Notes under the pieces: generated by a model
What the model saw: the letters and a program-made list of their open reading frames with translations, nothing else
Told to the model about the DNA's origin: nothing
Databases searched by the model: none
Shown: positions 38,701 through 48,900 of the stretch, piece by piece
Numbering within the stretch: the first letter of the stretch is position 1
How the letters are laid out: every line of letters begins with the position of its first letter
Translations under genes and position numbers: made by a program
Source of the DNA: Amyelois transitella
Lineage: Eukaryota > Arthropoda > Insecta > Lepidoptera > Pyralidae
Length of the DNA stretch: 64,000 bases
Assembly: GCF_032362555.1 (NCBI RefSeq)
Contig: NC_083523.1
Span: 4,191,501-4,255,500, forward strand
Direction of reading: 5' to 3'

Positions 38701-41027
38701 ATGAATTGTAGTTGGAAATCTGTAGTTGGTACTTTAGTAAGTTATTTTTTGTTATCATTAGGTCTTTACTATTTATTTGGTTACAAACCGGTTTCGATGT
38801 AAGTACGGTGGCTACTAATTGGGCAATCTGAGCTAGGTATGTTGTCTTTCTGTACATATTCGATAATTTTTTCTATGAATGAATAAATGTCTCTTGGAAA
38901 CCTTTTCAAACTTATTTATGGTGTATGAATTTTGAGTCCCTTTTATAAATCGAAATGTTGCGCAGTCGCTGCGTGTAAGGCAGTATTATATGTGTATTTA
39001 TAAACGAATTTGGGGCATGAGCGTAAATATTATAAGGCCTTACGCTCTTATATTGGAGAATTATTATGATTTGACCATCTATATCATAATCATGAGAAGG
39101 TAAAGTGTAAATGCTAAGCGTACATCCAAGCTCAACATACAGTTGGTTTGGTAAAACTGCCTCGAATGTAGCGACTGTTGGGTCGTGTATACATGATGTG
39201 AACTCCTACTACATTTGCGTGCTAACTTCACCTATCGTGAACTATGTACCCCTAACCTGTTTATTTTTTTTTCTATTGATCATTATTATTGCATTTCAAG
39301 TCGTTTATCATAATGCAATGCAATCCCATCAAGTTTGAATTTAATAACCTGTTTTTTGTTTTACACCGTCTGTTCACGTGAAAATATTGTTTTAAGTCAA
39401 CTATACAAAACTTTTTTAAATCATTCACAGTTAATAGTGCACACATGCTATGTTTAACGTCAATTTCGCTGAAAATTTCATGTATTTGTTTGTTTGTTTG
39501 TATGTAAACTCTTTATTGCACATAAAAAAAAATATAACAAAATCAGAACAGTCATTGAATATAAAAGAATATGTACAATGGCGGACTTATCCCAATCGGG
39601 ATTTCTTCCAGTCAACCAATTTGTCTTTTGTTATTGTTTTCGCTGATCGTTTTGTATATTGTATGTTGCAAACAGTTCCAATAAACGTTCAATTTTACAG
39701 TTTATAGAAATATTGAATAAGATATCTCAACAAAATTTTGCTACTGCTAAGTTAATTTGACGATGATGTTGCCTCTGTTTGTAATAACATTTTGATGACA
39801 CTTCACTACACTTCACTTTAGGAATATAATTTACACTCTTAAATGTTTAAAAAAAGCATAATTTTTATAGAAATCATTTTAAATATTGAGCGCTTGTGTT
39901 GTTAGTTTGAAACCTTGGATGGGCATTTTGTGTGCATTTTAATGCCTGTTTTGTATTATTCTGCATATTTTGAACAAAGTTGATAACGTTAAAACAAATG
40001 AGGAGTTTTAACGAATTCCATATTTTTATTAAACGTGCCTGGTAATTGTAATACTTACTTAAAAGTTATTTAATGATGATATATCTACTACAATAATTTT
40101 TCCTTGAAAGACTCCTCATTGAATCAGAATGTGAACAAAATTTAAACCTCTATTTAAACAACCGGCTCCAAATTAAATAGATTCGTCAATAACAGTAGAA
40201 GTAACTACCTATAAAAACATATCTTTACTAATATTTTGCCATTATATTCTATACATGAATATTGTTCACATTTATATTATTTTTCACATAGTTATCCTTG
40301 GATATCGCTCCATTTCTTGATTAGCAATTTTAGAAAATATATTTTTACTAAGACTTAGAATATGGAGCATATCCCAAAACGCTGAACAAATGTAATTTAA
40401 AGATCTTTGCAAATTGTTTAATAGCGGTAATTGGCTTTATTGCACAACTACTACATACTTACTTTTAAAATTTGTTTGTTCAGCTTTCCTTGAAAAATTT
40501 CAAAATCTGTTTGACTACACAGGAGAAATGCCGTTTCAAAGGTTCGGCTGATAAGCAAAAAGTGGTCGTCATTGAAATATTAAATCATGTCACTTTTAAA
40601 TGATTTCATTTCATATTGCTCCTGTGTGGCAAATTTTGTTACATTATTCAAATAAATAAAGCCATGCCTTTCTGTCTTTGAGTGATGTAAAATGCCTTTT
40701 TCTTAACATTAATATCCGACGCCACATCGTTTTCATAAACTTGTTAAATGATAGTAAAATCAAAACGTCTCTTAAAATAAATCCTAAAATAAAACATTTA
40801 TCTATGATTGATCATAAAATTTTATTAAAAAATAAATGAAACGATATCGCGTCGAACCTGAACATTCTAAATTCAAATCGAACATCGCGGGTCCAGGTGG
40901 CGAGCGGCGCAGCTCTCGGCGGCGCTCGCGGCGCACGCGCGTGTGCGGCGGCGGCACCTGCCGCGCCCTCACACACTCCGACACTGAGATCCCGCTCGCT
41001 CTCCAGCCTCGTAAAGTGACCGCTTGA
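14777..41027 (+). CDS. Rho GTPase-activating protein (RhoGAP domain), 11 exons
   Basis: RhoGAP domains speed GTP hydrolysis by Rho-family GTPases. Coding exons are 14777-14944, 15027-15199, 15622-15717, 25789-25880, 29341-29450, 33055-33238, 34282-34359, 35237-35397, 36077-36199, 37976-38063 and 40897-41027. All are GT-AG, phases agree at every junction, and the total is 1404 nt, giving 467 aa. The RhoGAP domain covers about residues 35-190: FGVPLHEVC, then DVFRAPG with the arginine-finger position filled, then LKKFLRKIPGGVF, then the helix LPVCTQRLLVLLFG and GVSVAPSFF. The C-terminal half has no domain I recognise. It contains LEEAEKTWLQ-like and TLEELRAINKYAE helices and RARMRTRSEWFL, and ends in an Arg-rich tail. 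The start ATG (aaaATGa) gives MSNWARRMHRRAA. I could not assign a subfamily. Intron 3 hosts the Harbinger element at 16448-21542. The last two exons are GC-rich, and alternative 3' ends are possible. Confidence 0.85.
15718..16447 (+). other. RhoGAP intron 3, part before the Harbinger element
   Basis: At about 15830-15960 there is a degraded copy of the dispersed repeat seen at 9431-9714. At about 15965-16195 there is another dispersed repeat (gcccgcgacttcgtctgcatgg ... ttcgcatttataatattagtagg), whose last 11 bases are duplicated. The rest is AT-rich intron. The TAG target duplication of the Harbinger element is at 16445-16447. Confidence 0.5.
16914..19190 (+). CDS. Harbinger DDE transposase (HARBI1-like), 6 exons, apparently intact
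   Basis: This nuclease would cut the element ends and join them to new DNA. Exons are 16914-17156, 17232-17428, 17504-17636, 17731-17872, 18209-18356 and 18908-19190 (TGA), with GT-AG introns and matching phases; the total is 1146 nt, 381 aa, a normal length for HARBI1. An acceptor-like ccttgcag lies just before the ATG, so a 5' UTR intron is likely. A helix-turn-helix region follows residue 80 (GVSQPTVSRAI). The catalytic triad is visible: Asp162 in GCIDGTH, Asp203 in SVDASHPGSTHDS and Glu277 in NTVERCIGVLKARF. The GDSGYALRP motif is present too. No stop or frameshift was found in the spliced frame. Intron 4 has been enlarged by a SINE (17930-18152). I cannot tell whether this is still transcribed or a silent recent copy. 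Confidence 0.9.
17930..18152 (-). mobile_element. tRNA-derived SINE inside transposase intron 4
   Basis: On the minus strand this starts ggccactgtggcgcaacggtag, with an A-box-like stretch. It continues to a B box and T-arm (cccgggttcgaatcccgg), then a tRNA-unrelated body containing gggtcttggatgtttatc and gagttagtatctcgtaacac, then an AT-rich tail. The copy at 28175-28420 is the same family in the opposite orientation. It lies in an intron of the Harbinger transposase, so it inserted after or together with this lineage of the element. Confidence 0.85.
19288..20999 (-). pseudogene. Harbinger partner protein (MADF/SANT-like DNA-binding), frameshifted
   Basis: PIF/Harbinger elements encode a second, DNA-binding protein that brings the transposase to the ends and into the nucleus. 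Minus-strand exons are 20781-20999 (ATG at 20999), 20244-20433, 20084-20157, 19738-19925, 19437-19657 and 19288-19326 (TAG), with consistent GT-AG sites. The N-terminus holds a trihelix/MADF-like region: LELLVEFMDRH, WNECATICNA, KEWSR joined to YWNDFKGRVK. Exon 2 is 190 nt where 189 would keep phase. One extra base in gtggaacctggagg, within the conserved TGGGP-type motif, shifts the frame to an early stop. After the shift, the frame resumes as PAIDISLSPIEDRVATILG, and exons 3-6 agree in phase. The C-terminal part has a long helix, EALQQIALAINKLAD. It is either a broken gene or carries one sequencing error. Confidence 0.8.
20535..20690. repeat. Dispersed repeat fragment in an intron of the Harbinger partner gene
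   Basis: The text tatgcaaaatttcatccaag ... ttcagtggtttaagcgtgaa ... ctttcgcatttcttatatta resembles the repeat at 15965-16195 and is typical of degraded retroelement 3' ends in Lepidoptera. It lies in intron 1 of the partner gene (20434-20780). Confidence 0.5.
21546..25788 (+). other. RhoGAP intron 3, part after the Harbinger element
   Basis: This is 4.2 kb of AT-rich intron. Three perfect TATCGATA words lie at 23165-23172, 23225-23232 and 23334-23341. On the minus strand between about 24190 and 23675 there is a decayed coding-like stretch with short open pieces (see the separate entry). At about 24340-24475 there is a degraded dispersed repeat (catcaaaatcagaccaactg ... cgggttacaaacatacatac). 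I see no further RhoGAP exon. Confidence 0.45.
23675..24190 (-). pseudogene. Decayed coding-like stretch of unknown origin
   Basis: The minus strand gives short open pieces in shifting frames: first a stretch with INEWAALMHRSETG, then FELLMGRLAIARYCGQLVG in another frame, then a 72-aa ATG frame (23893-23675) beginning MKAGHGLEFAIYAYIAMHL. The amino-acid composition looks like real, partly helical protein, and the bases are less AT-rich than the surrounding intron. I do not recognise the family. A decayed transposon or retroposed gene fragment is the likeliest explanation; chance open frames are also possible. Confidence 0.3.
25881..29340 (+). other. RhoGAP intron 4
   Basis: This 3.46-kb intron contains a SINE at 28175-28420 and, near 27395-27545, a degraded retroelement 3' piece (cgtggcaagtgaatagttgtggtctttgc). 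A GC-rich island at about 28650-28700 (gagcgcgcacgcatgcgtcgcgccgc) stands out from the AT-rich surroundings. No exon was found. Confidence 0.5.
28175..28420 (+). mobile_element. tRNA-derived SINE
   Basis: It starts ggcctctgtggcgcagcggtag (A-box region) and has the B box and T-arm cccgggttcgaatcccgg. The tRNA-unrelated body includes gggtcttggatgtttatc and gagttagtatctcgtaacac, and it ends in a tatttattta-type tail. The acceptor-stem halves pair poorly and the tRNA-like part runs straight into the body, so it is a SINE and not a tRNA gene. It is the same family as 17930-18152. Confidence 0.87.
29451..33054 (+). other. RhoGAP intron 5
   Basis: This is 3.6 kb of AT-rich intron with no exon or complete transposon recognised. 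Around 30985-31050 (agtaggaagtcgtaagaggcg) there is a short piece that looks like an old dispersed repeat. Confidence 0.45.
33239..37975 (+). other. RhoGAP introns 6-9
   Basis: Introns are 33239-34281, 34360-35236, 35398-36076 and 36200-37975, interrupted by exons 7-9. They are AT-rich; I see no other gene or intact mobile element in them. Confidence 0.5.
38064..40896 (+). other. RhoGAP intron 10, with a possible read-through coding tail at its start
   Basis: If the donor at 38064 is not used, exon 10 stays open to a TGA at 38186-38188, adding a Thr/Pro-rich tail (TPPPPPPPPRPPATRC ...) and a hydrophobic end, LYVLVACLEFLF. The remaining 2.7 kb is AT-rich and shows nothing recognisable. Confidence 0.4.
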
Positions 41028-41130
41028 CACGAGGACTGCTCCTGTGTGCGATGCCCGGCCTAGCGGTACCTTCGTTACTTGATATATTATTCAAATTCGA
41101 ACAGTGAATTATCGAATCTTGGATTAATTA

Positions 41131-41446
41131 TATTCGATCTGTTTTTGGCCACAACGATTTGAATAACTTTAAACTAGGAACTCTCATAAAAGGCTATAAT
41201 TCATATAAATTCAAACAGAACGAATTTTGAATATACAAATTTATATTCGATCTGTTTTTGGCCTCAACGATTTAAGTAACTTTAAGTTAGGAACTTGACT
41301 TAAGTAATAATAGTACCTAGCAAATGACTATTATGTTTCAAATCGAAATTACAACAGTATATGATTTTATTTTGAATACTTTTCGAATTTTAATTCGATT
41401 ATTTTTGGTCAAAACGATTTGAGTAACTTTAATCTACGAACTCTCT
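41131..41446. repeat. Three diverged copies of a ~55-bp unit, spaced about 112-148 bp
   Basis: Each copy reads approximately ttcgatctgtttttggccacaacgatttgaataactttaaactaggaactct with substitutions; starts are near 41131, 41243 and 41391. The spacer sequence between copies is also partly similar. They begin about 100 bases after the RhoGAP stop codon, so they are probably in its 3' UTR. Confidence 0.6.
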
Positions 41447-42423
41447 TATTATACTGTTAAAGCAAGGTGACGTCAAATATGTCAGATAAAAATGTCCCTA
41501 GGCAGCCATATTGTATCCTATATCTTAAAGAAATAGTGTTATTGTAAGTTAGAAAGAATTAATAGGTTATAGCTAATAGACTTTTAATAAATTGATCTTT
41601 ACCAATCCTTATCAAGTAACAAATTTCCACAATATTGTATATCATAACATAAATAATTAACCAAATATCTTTTGAACTACTTGTTTGTCATACAAATTCT
41701 TTTGATGTGAAATATATTTGCTCTTACAAATGTTCAGTTGGGCGAATGATCACAATAAGTAGGGAATGATTACGTGAAAAAGACTGAAATGAGGGAAGCT
41801 CACGTTTATGACTGTGGTCAATGGTGTGACGAAATGTCTTTCTATAATAGGTTTCTTTACTTAATTAAAGCCAAAAATATGTAAGGCAATGAGATAAAGA
41901 AAGCGATTTCGACGACTTGGGAACTTCTTACTTTTTACGTCCAGTAAAAAGGTCCTTTAGACCTTGTTGTCTGAATTAAATTTACTAGTTGTTTGTCAAA
42001 TAAAATTATCCCTAAATGATGTTTGAGTGTTTTAAAATATAAAATTGCTCCCGAAAACTTTCGGGTAGATGAGTTTTTGAGAACGTGCAATGATCGGTTT
42101 TAACAATCAACGAAAATCTAACGATTGTTTACTGTATTTATGAAAGAAAAATTCAGCTCTCTATTTTTTTAGTCACAAGATCAAAAATATTTGGGAATAA
42201 ATTATTCTCTTCATTAAAAAAATCTCATTGATGTATACTAAGCGTTTGAACAAATAATATTATATATTGACTTGAGTATTGACAAAGTAGTATTGTTAGG
42301 CGGCTGTAAGATAATCACTTTAAGGTCTTTTCTACACGTCAGGGCTACGCTTGGCTTATGTTCCGCCAGCCTAAAAAAATATAGGTTCACTCATTATCTA
42401 TGGACAGAACACTGACTGATAGT

Positions 42424-42560
42424 GGGGGGTTTCAGAAATAGAGGAAGATCAAAAAAAGAGATGGATGGCTAACGTGAAGGAAAACACGAGTAGGAAAAGA
42501 GTGCAAGTGCAAACATACTGTGAGAAACACAACACAACGATAAGAGTGGGAAAATGTAAC
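42424..42560 (+). pseudogene. Non-LTR retrotransposon C-terminal fragment
   Basis: One plus-strand frame reads RGRSKKRWMANVKENTSRKR. This matches the end of many LINE reverse-transcriptase proteins, where GRPKKRW followed by a helix is typical. Only about 30 residues remain, with no reverse-transcriptase domain nearby, so it is a truncated relic. Confidence 0.55.
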
Positions 42561-45500
42561 AAAGAAGACTGCTGAATGACCTTCGAAGCCGGTAGAGGTA
42601 AAGACGTGTGTTATCGAATCCATAGATAATGAATGCGACGATATTTCATATTGGCTCCGGATAAAACACGTCTGAGGCACGGTCTAGGGACTTATTCAAG
42701 AACGTCGAAAGGCAATATGTCTTCTCTCTCTTGTAAGCTTTGACATTAATCGCAATGGAAGAAATAGAGACAAGGTAAGAAATTGGCCTTGTTAACGTTT
42801 ATGAGTAAGGGGGCTGTTGAGTGGTGAAATGAATAGACCTTGAATCATCATCGCTATTCTAGATGTCAAATCATCTGTGTGCCATGAAATTGCTGTCAGA
42901 TTAGATTTTGTGTGAAACATAAATATTATGTGAATATTTAGCGAGTATTATTTAAAGTATAGCCTATCCTTTACACGATAAGCTTATTATTTTGAATTTG
43001 TATTGTCCATTCGGTTATTTTACAATTTTGAAAGTTGAGAAATTTTGATAAACTTAAAGCGTACTTGAAATAATAATTTTCATTAATAAAAAATTTTAAC
43101 AAAATGCTTTCAGTGAGTAATTATGTTACTTTCCCAAGTAGCGCATTAAAATTATCTGACATTATTATTTCCGGACTTGTAAAAACGTTTCACTATAATT
43201 TATGTTTGGAATGCCGAATTTCTTACAAGCATGAAAGTCTATATCATAATTCTTACAGAATAGAATCACTAGGCGAACTGTTGTTAGAGAGATGCTCAAA
43301 CAATTATCTTTGGGCCTACAATATCGCCCATGTGCAAGTTGCGCAACTATAAAACATTCCTGTAAATAATTATTTAGTTAGTTTAATTGTTTTATATATC
43401 ACGAATTAATTGTTAATTGACTATAAATGAAGAAGATTTTAGTTTTAATAGATAATTCTTGTTCCTAGTCGGGATAAGAGACATTTGCATTTCCTTCTAC
43501 CTCATTCTAATCGTCTTTTCATCGCTCACACCTGGAAGACATCACTATAACGAATCACATTTAATTTTGTCTGTAAAATTTTAGGACTCTCGCCAAAATT
43601 AACCAGAATTTATTAAGACTGATGTATGTTTTGTATCTTTTCTGAAATTGACTTCACTCATAGAATAGAATATTATTTATGACGATTTGGTATGTCACGA
43701 TTAATTGCAATAACTTTGTAACTGATAACTATGTAACCGTACAATATTGAATAACACAGTTTTCGGATTCGTATATAATTTAGTACTTTCATATTGATGT
43801 AAAATTTTGGATCGTATATTAGGTGCTAGATGTGAAATCTCTTATGAAAAGTTCTATTCTGATAACTTTATAAAAATCTGCCTGCTATTTTTTTTAAGTG
43901 TTTGGAAATATTTTTGTTACAAAATTAACTGTAAATAGGTTTGTAAATTATTGTTGTACACGTCATTATTATGCACATTTGTACGCACATCGTTTTCAAT
44001 AATCCTTGTTTGTGTATTCATATATTTAAGACTGTTTTAGGTTAGAAATTACAATGCAAGTCAAAGGTATATCTTTTTTTGTGAACACAGAAAGTTACGG
44101 CTCATATTTAGAGATGTGGGATAAGCGTCTCAATTTTGTTCTTATAATTAGTTTTAGAGGCTGTGTTAGAGCCTCATCGCTAAACGGAGTCTCAGTGTAA
44201 TAACGTAACATAGTATTGTATGTGATCAGACGAACGAATAGTTTGTACTGCGATTTTATGACTTGTACCATTAATTTTTATATACTGCATTATAAGTACA
44301 CATTGAAGAAGAAATTTGTTAAAAAAGATATTTTGTTCGAAATGGTACAAGTATGAAATCGAATAATTTAGTATATCTTGTAAAAATTATTATTACAGAT
44401 GATTATATTAGATGTATGATTATACCTGGCTTGCATTTCTTGGATTTGCGTGTCCAAGTTCCTGTGTTCATTGGTAGCAATAGGGTAACGAATGTAGTAG
44501 TATTGTAGTAAGATATTTTGGACGTCGCAATGTTTGCTGTTTTTGCCTTCAACGTGAATGACACTTGTGGATAAAATGTCGCTTATGTGGTGCAGTTTTT
44601 TGACAGGAAATTAATTAGGTTTGAAATTGTGTTGTATGGACTACTGCTTCTCAGAAAATAGTTAACATGCAATTGTGTATCCAGGCGAAAAAATTTACTA
44701 TTTAAAATATGTAGTGTCGAAGCGCCTAAAACCGATGACATTAACAGCAAATAAATTGTTTTGTAAACTATTCTATTAGTCGTATTTATAAAAGTTTCTT
44801 TATTCAAGTACGTCCTATATTTTTTAAATAAATTAACGTTTTTGAAGTTTCATATTCACTTACGAGTGTAACTTTTTGTACAATAAAATATAAGTTGCTT
44901 TAATGTTTAGATAGAATATTTTTAATTTTATAAGACTGCTCGTATGTTATTATTATAATTATTTATTATTAACACTCGAATACATTACATACTTATCCAT
45001 TCCACCGACTTAAGTATTTAACGAAACCAGATGCATTTGAGTATTATTCTCTTTGATAAAAGTTTATTATGTTATTAACAAAGATCTCAAAGCTTTAACA
45101 AAATTATAGCAGTGTTAAATAGGCGGTTTTTTTTTATTTTCGGATTCTAAATTGTTAACTTTCTGTAGAGAGCTAAGAAACAAATTTATTTTTAGTAATT
45201 GGAAGAAAAAATGGGCAGTGGGGGACACAGAAATTTGACTCCGTTGATTTTTGCTATTGGTATGGGCTTTTTATAACTAAAGACTGTCATAATAATTTAA
45301 AATTAAAAAAAAAGGTTTAATGAAAAATGCGGTTTGAAAATACACCTTTTTCTGAGCCCTATTAAAAGCTTTGGCAAATCTTTTAGACTATGGAAGGTAT
45401 GACTTATATGGTGCTTGCAGCGGATCCCAAGTTTTGAAGATTATATCTTATACAATCAAATTTATATCTCAAGAAAAGATGAAACATAAAGGTTTAATCA

Positions 45501-45725
45501 GATTTCTTTGCCTTTCACTGTACCACATAAATCAACAAGGTTTGTTTATATCGCCATGTTGGAATTGATAATTAATATAATTCATTTAAGTATTATTGTA
45601 CTAAGGTATTCGTATACCTATTTAAATTCTGTTTTTATTGTCACATTATATTTGCACATTTTTTCTACACAAATTATTAAGAATTACACGATAATAAAAA
45701 AACTATAACGAATTATTCACATAGT

Positions 45726-45731
45726 TTTATT
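45726..45731 (-). terminator. Candidate polyadenylation signal of guanine deaminase
   Basis: The plus strand reads tttatt, giving AATAAA on the minus strand 253 bases after the guanine deaminase stop. Evidence is position and motif only. Confidence 0.4.
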
Positions 45732-45983
45732 TTAAGTAGAAATAAGTTGTGGAAATATTTACATAGGGATAATAGTTTTACTATTTGATAACACGATGAA
45801 CAAGGGCGGAGAAAGTCAACGAACAAAATTAGCAAATCCAAAATGCTCAACGCTCTCATTTACTCCTCTATCAACATTATTATGTATTGCCATTTCATTC
45901 TATCTTTTACAAATAATTTCGCTCCCTTAATTCCGCCCTTGATGCACAATGAGTTTATAACAATGAGTATGTTATCTAGCCAA

Positions 45984-48900
45984 TTATAATATATCTTTAA
46001 TTTTATTTCCCTTGACATAAACCTGCACGATGTTCCGATCATCTCCCAAATAGACGAACCGTTGAAGGAGCCCTAAATCGCGGTCTCCGGCGCTTCCATA
46101 TGTCTCGTGGTTGTCTATGGCGCTGTTATTCGCATACACGTCGATTAGTAGAGCATCGAAATCTTTGCCCTCATCCAAACTGCCAATTTTGCTGTCCAGT
46201 CCTAAAGCTGTAATAATTAGAAATTATTTGTAATGTGAACCAAAAAGTAAGTAACTACATACCTACAAATTTTGCTAGCAATGTCAGTAACTGCTGTAGG
46301 TAGTTTAAAACTCACAAGTTGCAATAGACAAACAGAAAATATACTTCTCACAAATTAGGAAAATTTGGATAACAGAACTTAAAAGTGAGAAAATCGAAAG
46401 AAATGAATAGACATCAGAAAAATGTTAATTTAGTTTTAACCGAGGGGTTGGCAGCACCCGTTTACCACATGACAATACGTCAATTCACATATCTTATTTT
46501 TTTATATCTTTGTTATGATACCCTTTGATGATACCTTTGGCTCCACCCAAAGTCGCTAGATAAAAGGCGGCCGTCCAGTCGAGAGAATAATTCTCATTGC
46601 CCTTTAACTCTAAATGTGTGGATACGTCCATGCTCCTTCTCATGGCGTCCAATATAGTGGCGTTGTCACCACCGGCCACGTCTGAAAAGTAGACGTACCG
46701 AAACTTAAATTATAGTCCAATATTATATACTTACATGCAATAAAATTTATTCTAGTTTATTACTAGCGATTCGGGTTCTTACGGTGCTCTCTAAAGTATT
46801 TTTTTAATGTAATTACTGTGTTTAAACCCTTGGAAATAAATTGTCTAAATATTACTGCATCAAAATTTGTTGCGTGGTTTCAAAGTAAACATTGAAACAG
46901 ACAGGCGGAGGGCTATTTTATATGTAGCAATTACGTAACTTGAAAGGAAAGAGTTACTTTGCAGAGTAACCTTTCATATGCTTTATCTTATGTAATACTA
47001 GCTGACCCGCGCAACTTCGTTTGCGTGTATCCCGCTACTTCGACAAATACAGTCAACGCACCAACACATATTGGATACTAATTTTCAATTCACAATAACT
47101 TCTCTTTCCCTTAACCGCGTTTAAAATATTAAAATGTTTTTTGGTTTCTGTGACTCTTCTTTGATCGTACCGTGCCGCAATACTAATATCGTGATGCAAT
47201 GCAATCTTCAATTAGATTTTTTTTCTGACTTCTTGGACATAAATCGCTATAACTCAGCTAATATAGTTTCAATGTATTTCAATTATATATAAAAACCTGT
47301 CGGAGAAAATACTCTTTCTATTAGTGAAAACCGCATCAAAATCCGTTGCGTAGTTTTAAAGTTTTATGCATACGAAGGGACTACAGACAAAATGGGCGAC
47401 TTTGTTTTATACTATGTAGTGATTGTAAATTTTTCTTTTGATAGATATGAAATTAATATTTTCGGCGGTTGGTCTTTAAGTACTTTTTTGTTAAATAAAA
47501 ATGATACGCCGTTACCATTTTAATTTGTATGTAACTTGCACCAGGAGAGGGACCAAAATGATTGAAATTATGTGCAATAGTGTGGTTTAACAAAATATTT
47601 AATGATACCTGTTCCCAGGCCAACAGTGATGTCACTGTCCAGGTATTTCCTAACAGGGCAGAGACCAGACTTCAGGCGGGTGTTGGAGGCTGGGCAGTGT
47701 GCTACAGACACTCCTCTTGTAGACAACAGCTTGATTTCGTCATCGGTAAGGTAAACCGCGTGCGCCATGATGCACTGGAATTTTTAAAATATCCATATTT
47801 AAACTAATATTATAAAGTTTTGAATTCAGTTTGTTCGTAAGATCTAATCTTCGGAAATATAGAACCGATCATGCAAACTTTCACCGTTATGAGGTACATT
47901 GTCTGGTGTTAAAATTTACAGCCATAGTTAGCCGCTAGTCCATACATACGAATTCTATACATGGGAAAGTGAGTTTATTGATTGTCTGTCTTTACTTACA
48001 GACAGAACAGATTTTTTTGTAAAGATCTGAAATGTCATATCAGCTATTTTTCGCGTAGGGATATTATCTTAATTCCATCAAAAACTATGTAAACTAGCCA
48101 ATGTCCCGAATAATGTGTTGTCACAACTGTATATTACTCGCCATCATTAAAGATGGCACCATTTTGAATTGCGGGTAGCGGAAAAACAACGTAGTGATAC
48201 ATTCAAACTATTTACTGTGATCTCTATTGTCACTTATACCTTATATCCTATTTCGAAAAAATACTTATAGAAATACTATAAAAATTAGTTCTAGGTACTT
48301 TACCTTATTGTTCAAAATGTTGCTCTTGTCATATACATCTCCGTAACTCTTGCAACTCGGAAATTGTTGTAAAACATAGTCTATTTCACTGAGATTCTCT
48401 GATATATGGCTCTGCAAATAGAGATAATAATTTTAATTAATATATTTTTAAGAAGAATAGGTATTTTTGTCTGTTCGGAACTTTGCTCGGTACTACTACG
48501 TACACTACTATTTTTATAGGAATGAGTTCATTGATATTCTTTTTTTAGGCGACGAGCTATCAACTTGTCTCTATCTAAATCTCCATCATTATGTCAAGTT
48601 GAACGTGGTCTTCAGCCCTTTGGGGACCGTTGGTCTACCGAATGCAGTTAATTGATCTTCTTATGTTAGTTTCAAAGTGCAAAAGACGAGTCTTGAATTG
48701 TATTTACTGATGTTGCAACAATCTGCACAATCTCTCTTAACTTCATAGAAAAGAATTCTTGGGTGTTCTCAGACTGTACCCTCAGTTCTAAGTTCAGTCT
48801 TATTTTGTTTATAATTATAGTTGCATCTACCAAGTGAACTGACCTGAATTCTACAGTCGTACCGTTTGGCGATATCCGCCAGCGAGGCGAGTAGCTCGAG

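Larger units (their letters stand above)
41028..45983. other. Intergenic: RhoGAP 3' UTR region, three-fold repeat, retroelement scrap
   Basis: The stretch after the RhoGAP stop contains three diverged copies of a ~55-base unit (ttcgatctgtttttggcc ... cgattt ... taacttta) at about 41131-41186, 41243-41295 and 41391-41446. A LINE-type remnant lies near 42424-42560. The 3' UTR end cannot be placed, since several aataaa words occur. An 82-aa ATG frame at 43104-43352 has no recognisable features, and I do not call it a gene. Confidence 0.45.

Noticed and set aside
43104-43352. Plus-strand 82-aa ATG frame in the region after RhoGAP
   Set aside because: It has no domain, no flanking splice or promoter evidence, and a composition like translated AT-rich DNA.
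46494-46534. Continuation of guanine deaminase exon 7 to a stop in the intron
   Set aside because: Splicing at 46535 restores the conserved family C-terminus in phase, and the read-through adds only a short unconserved tail.
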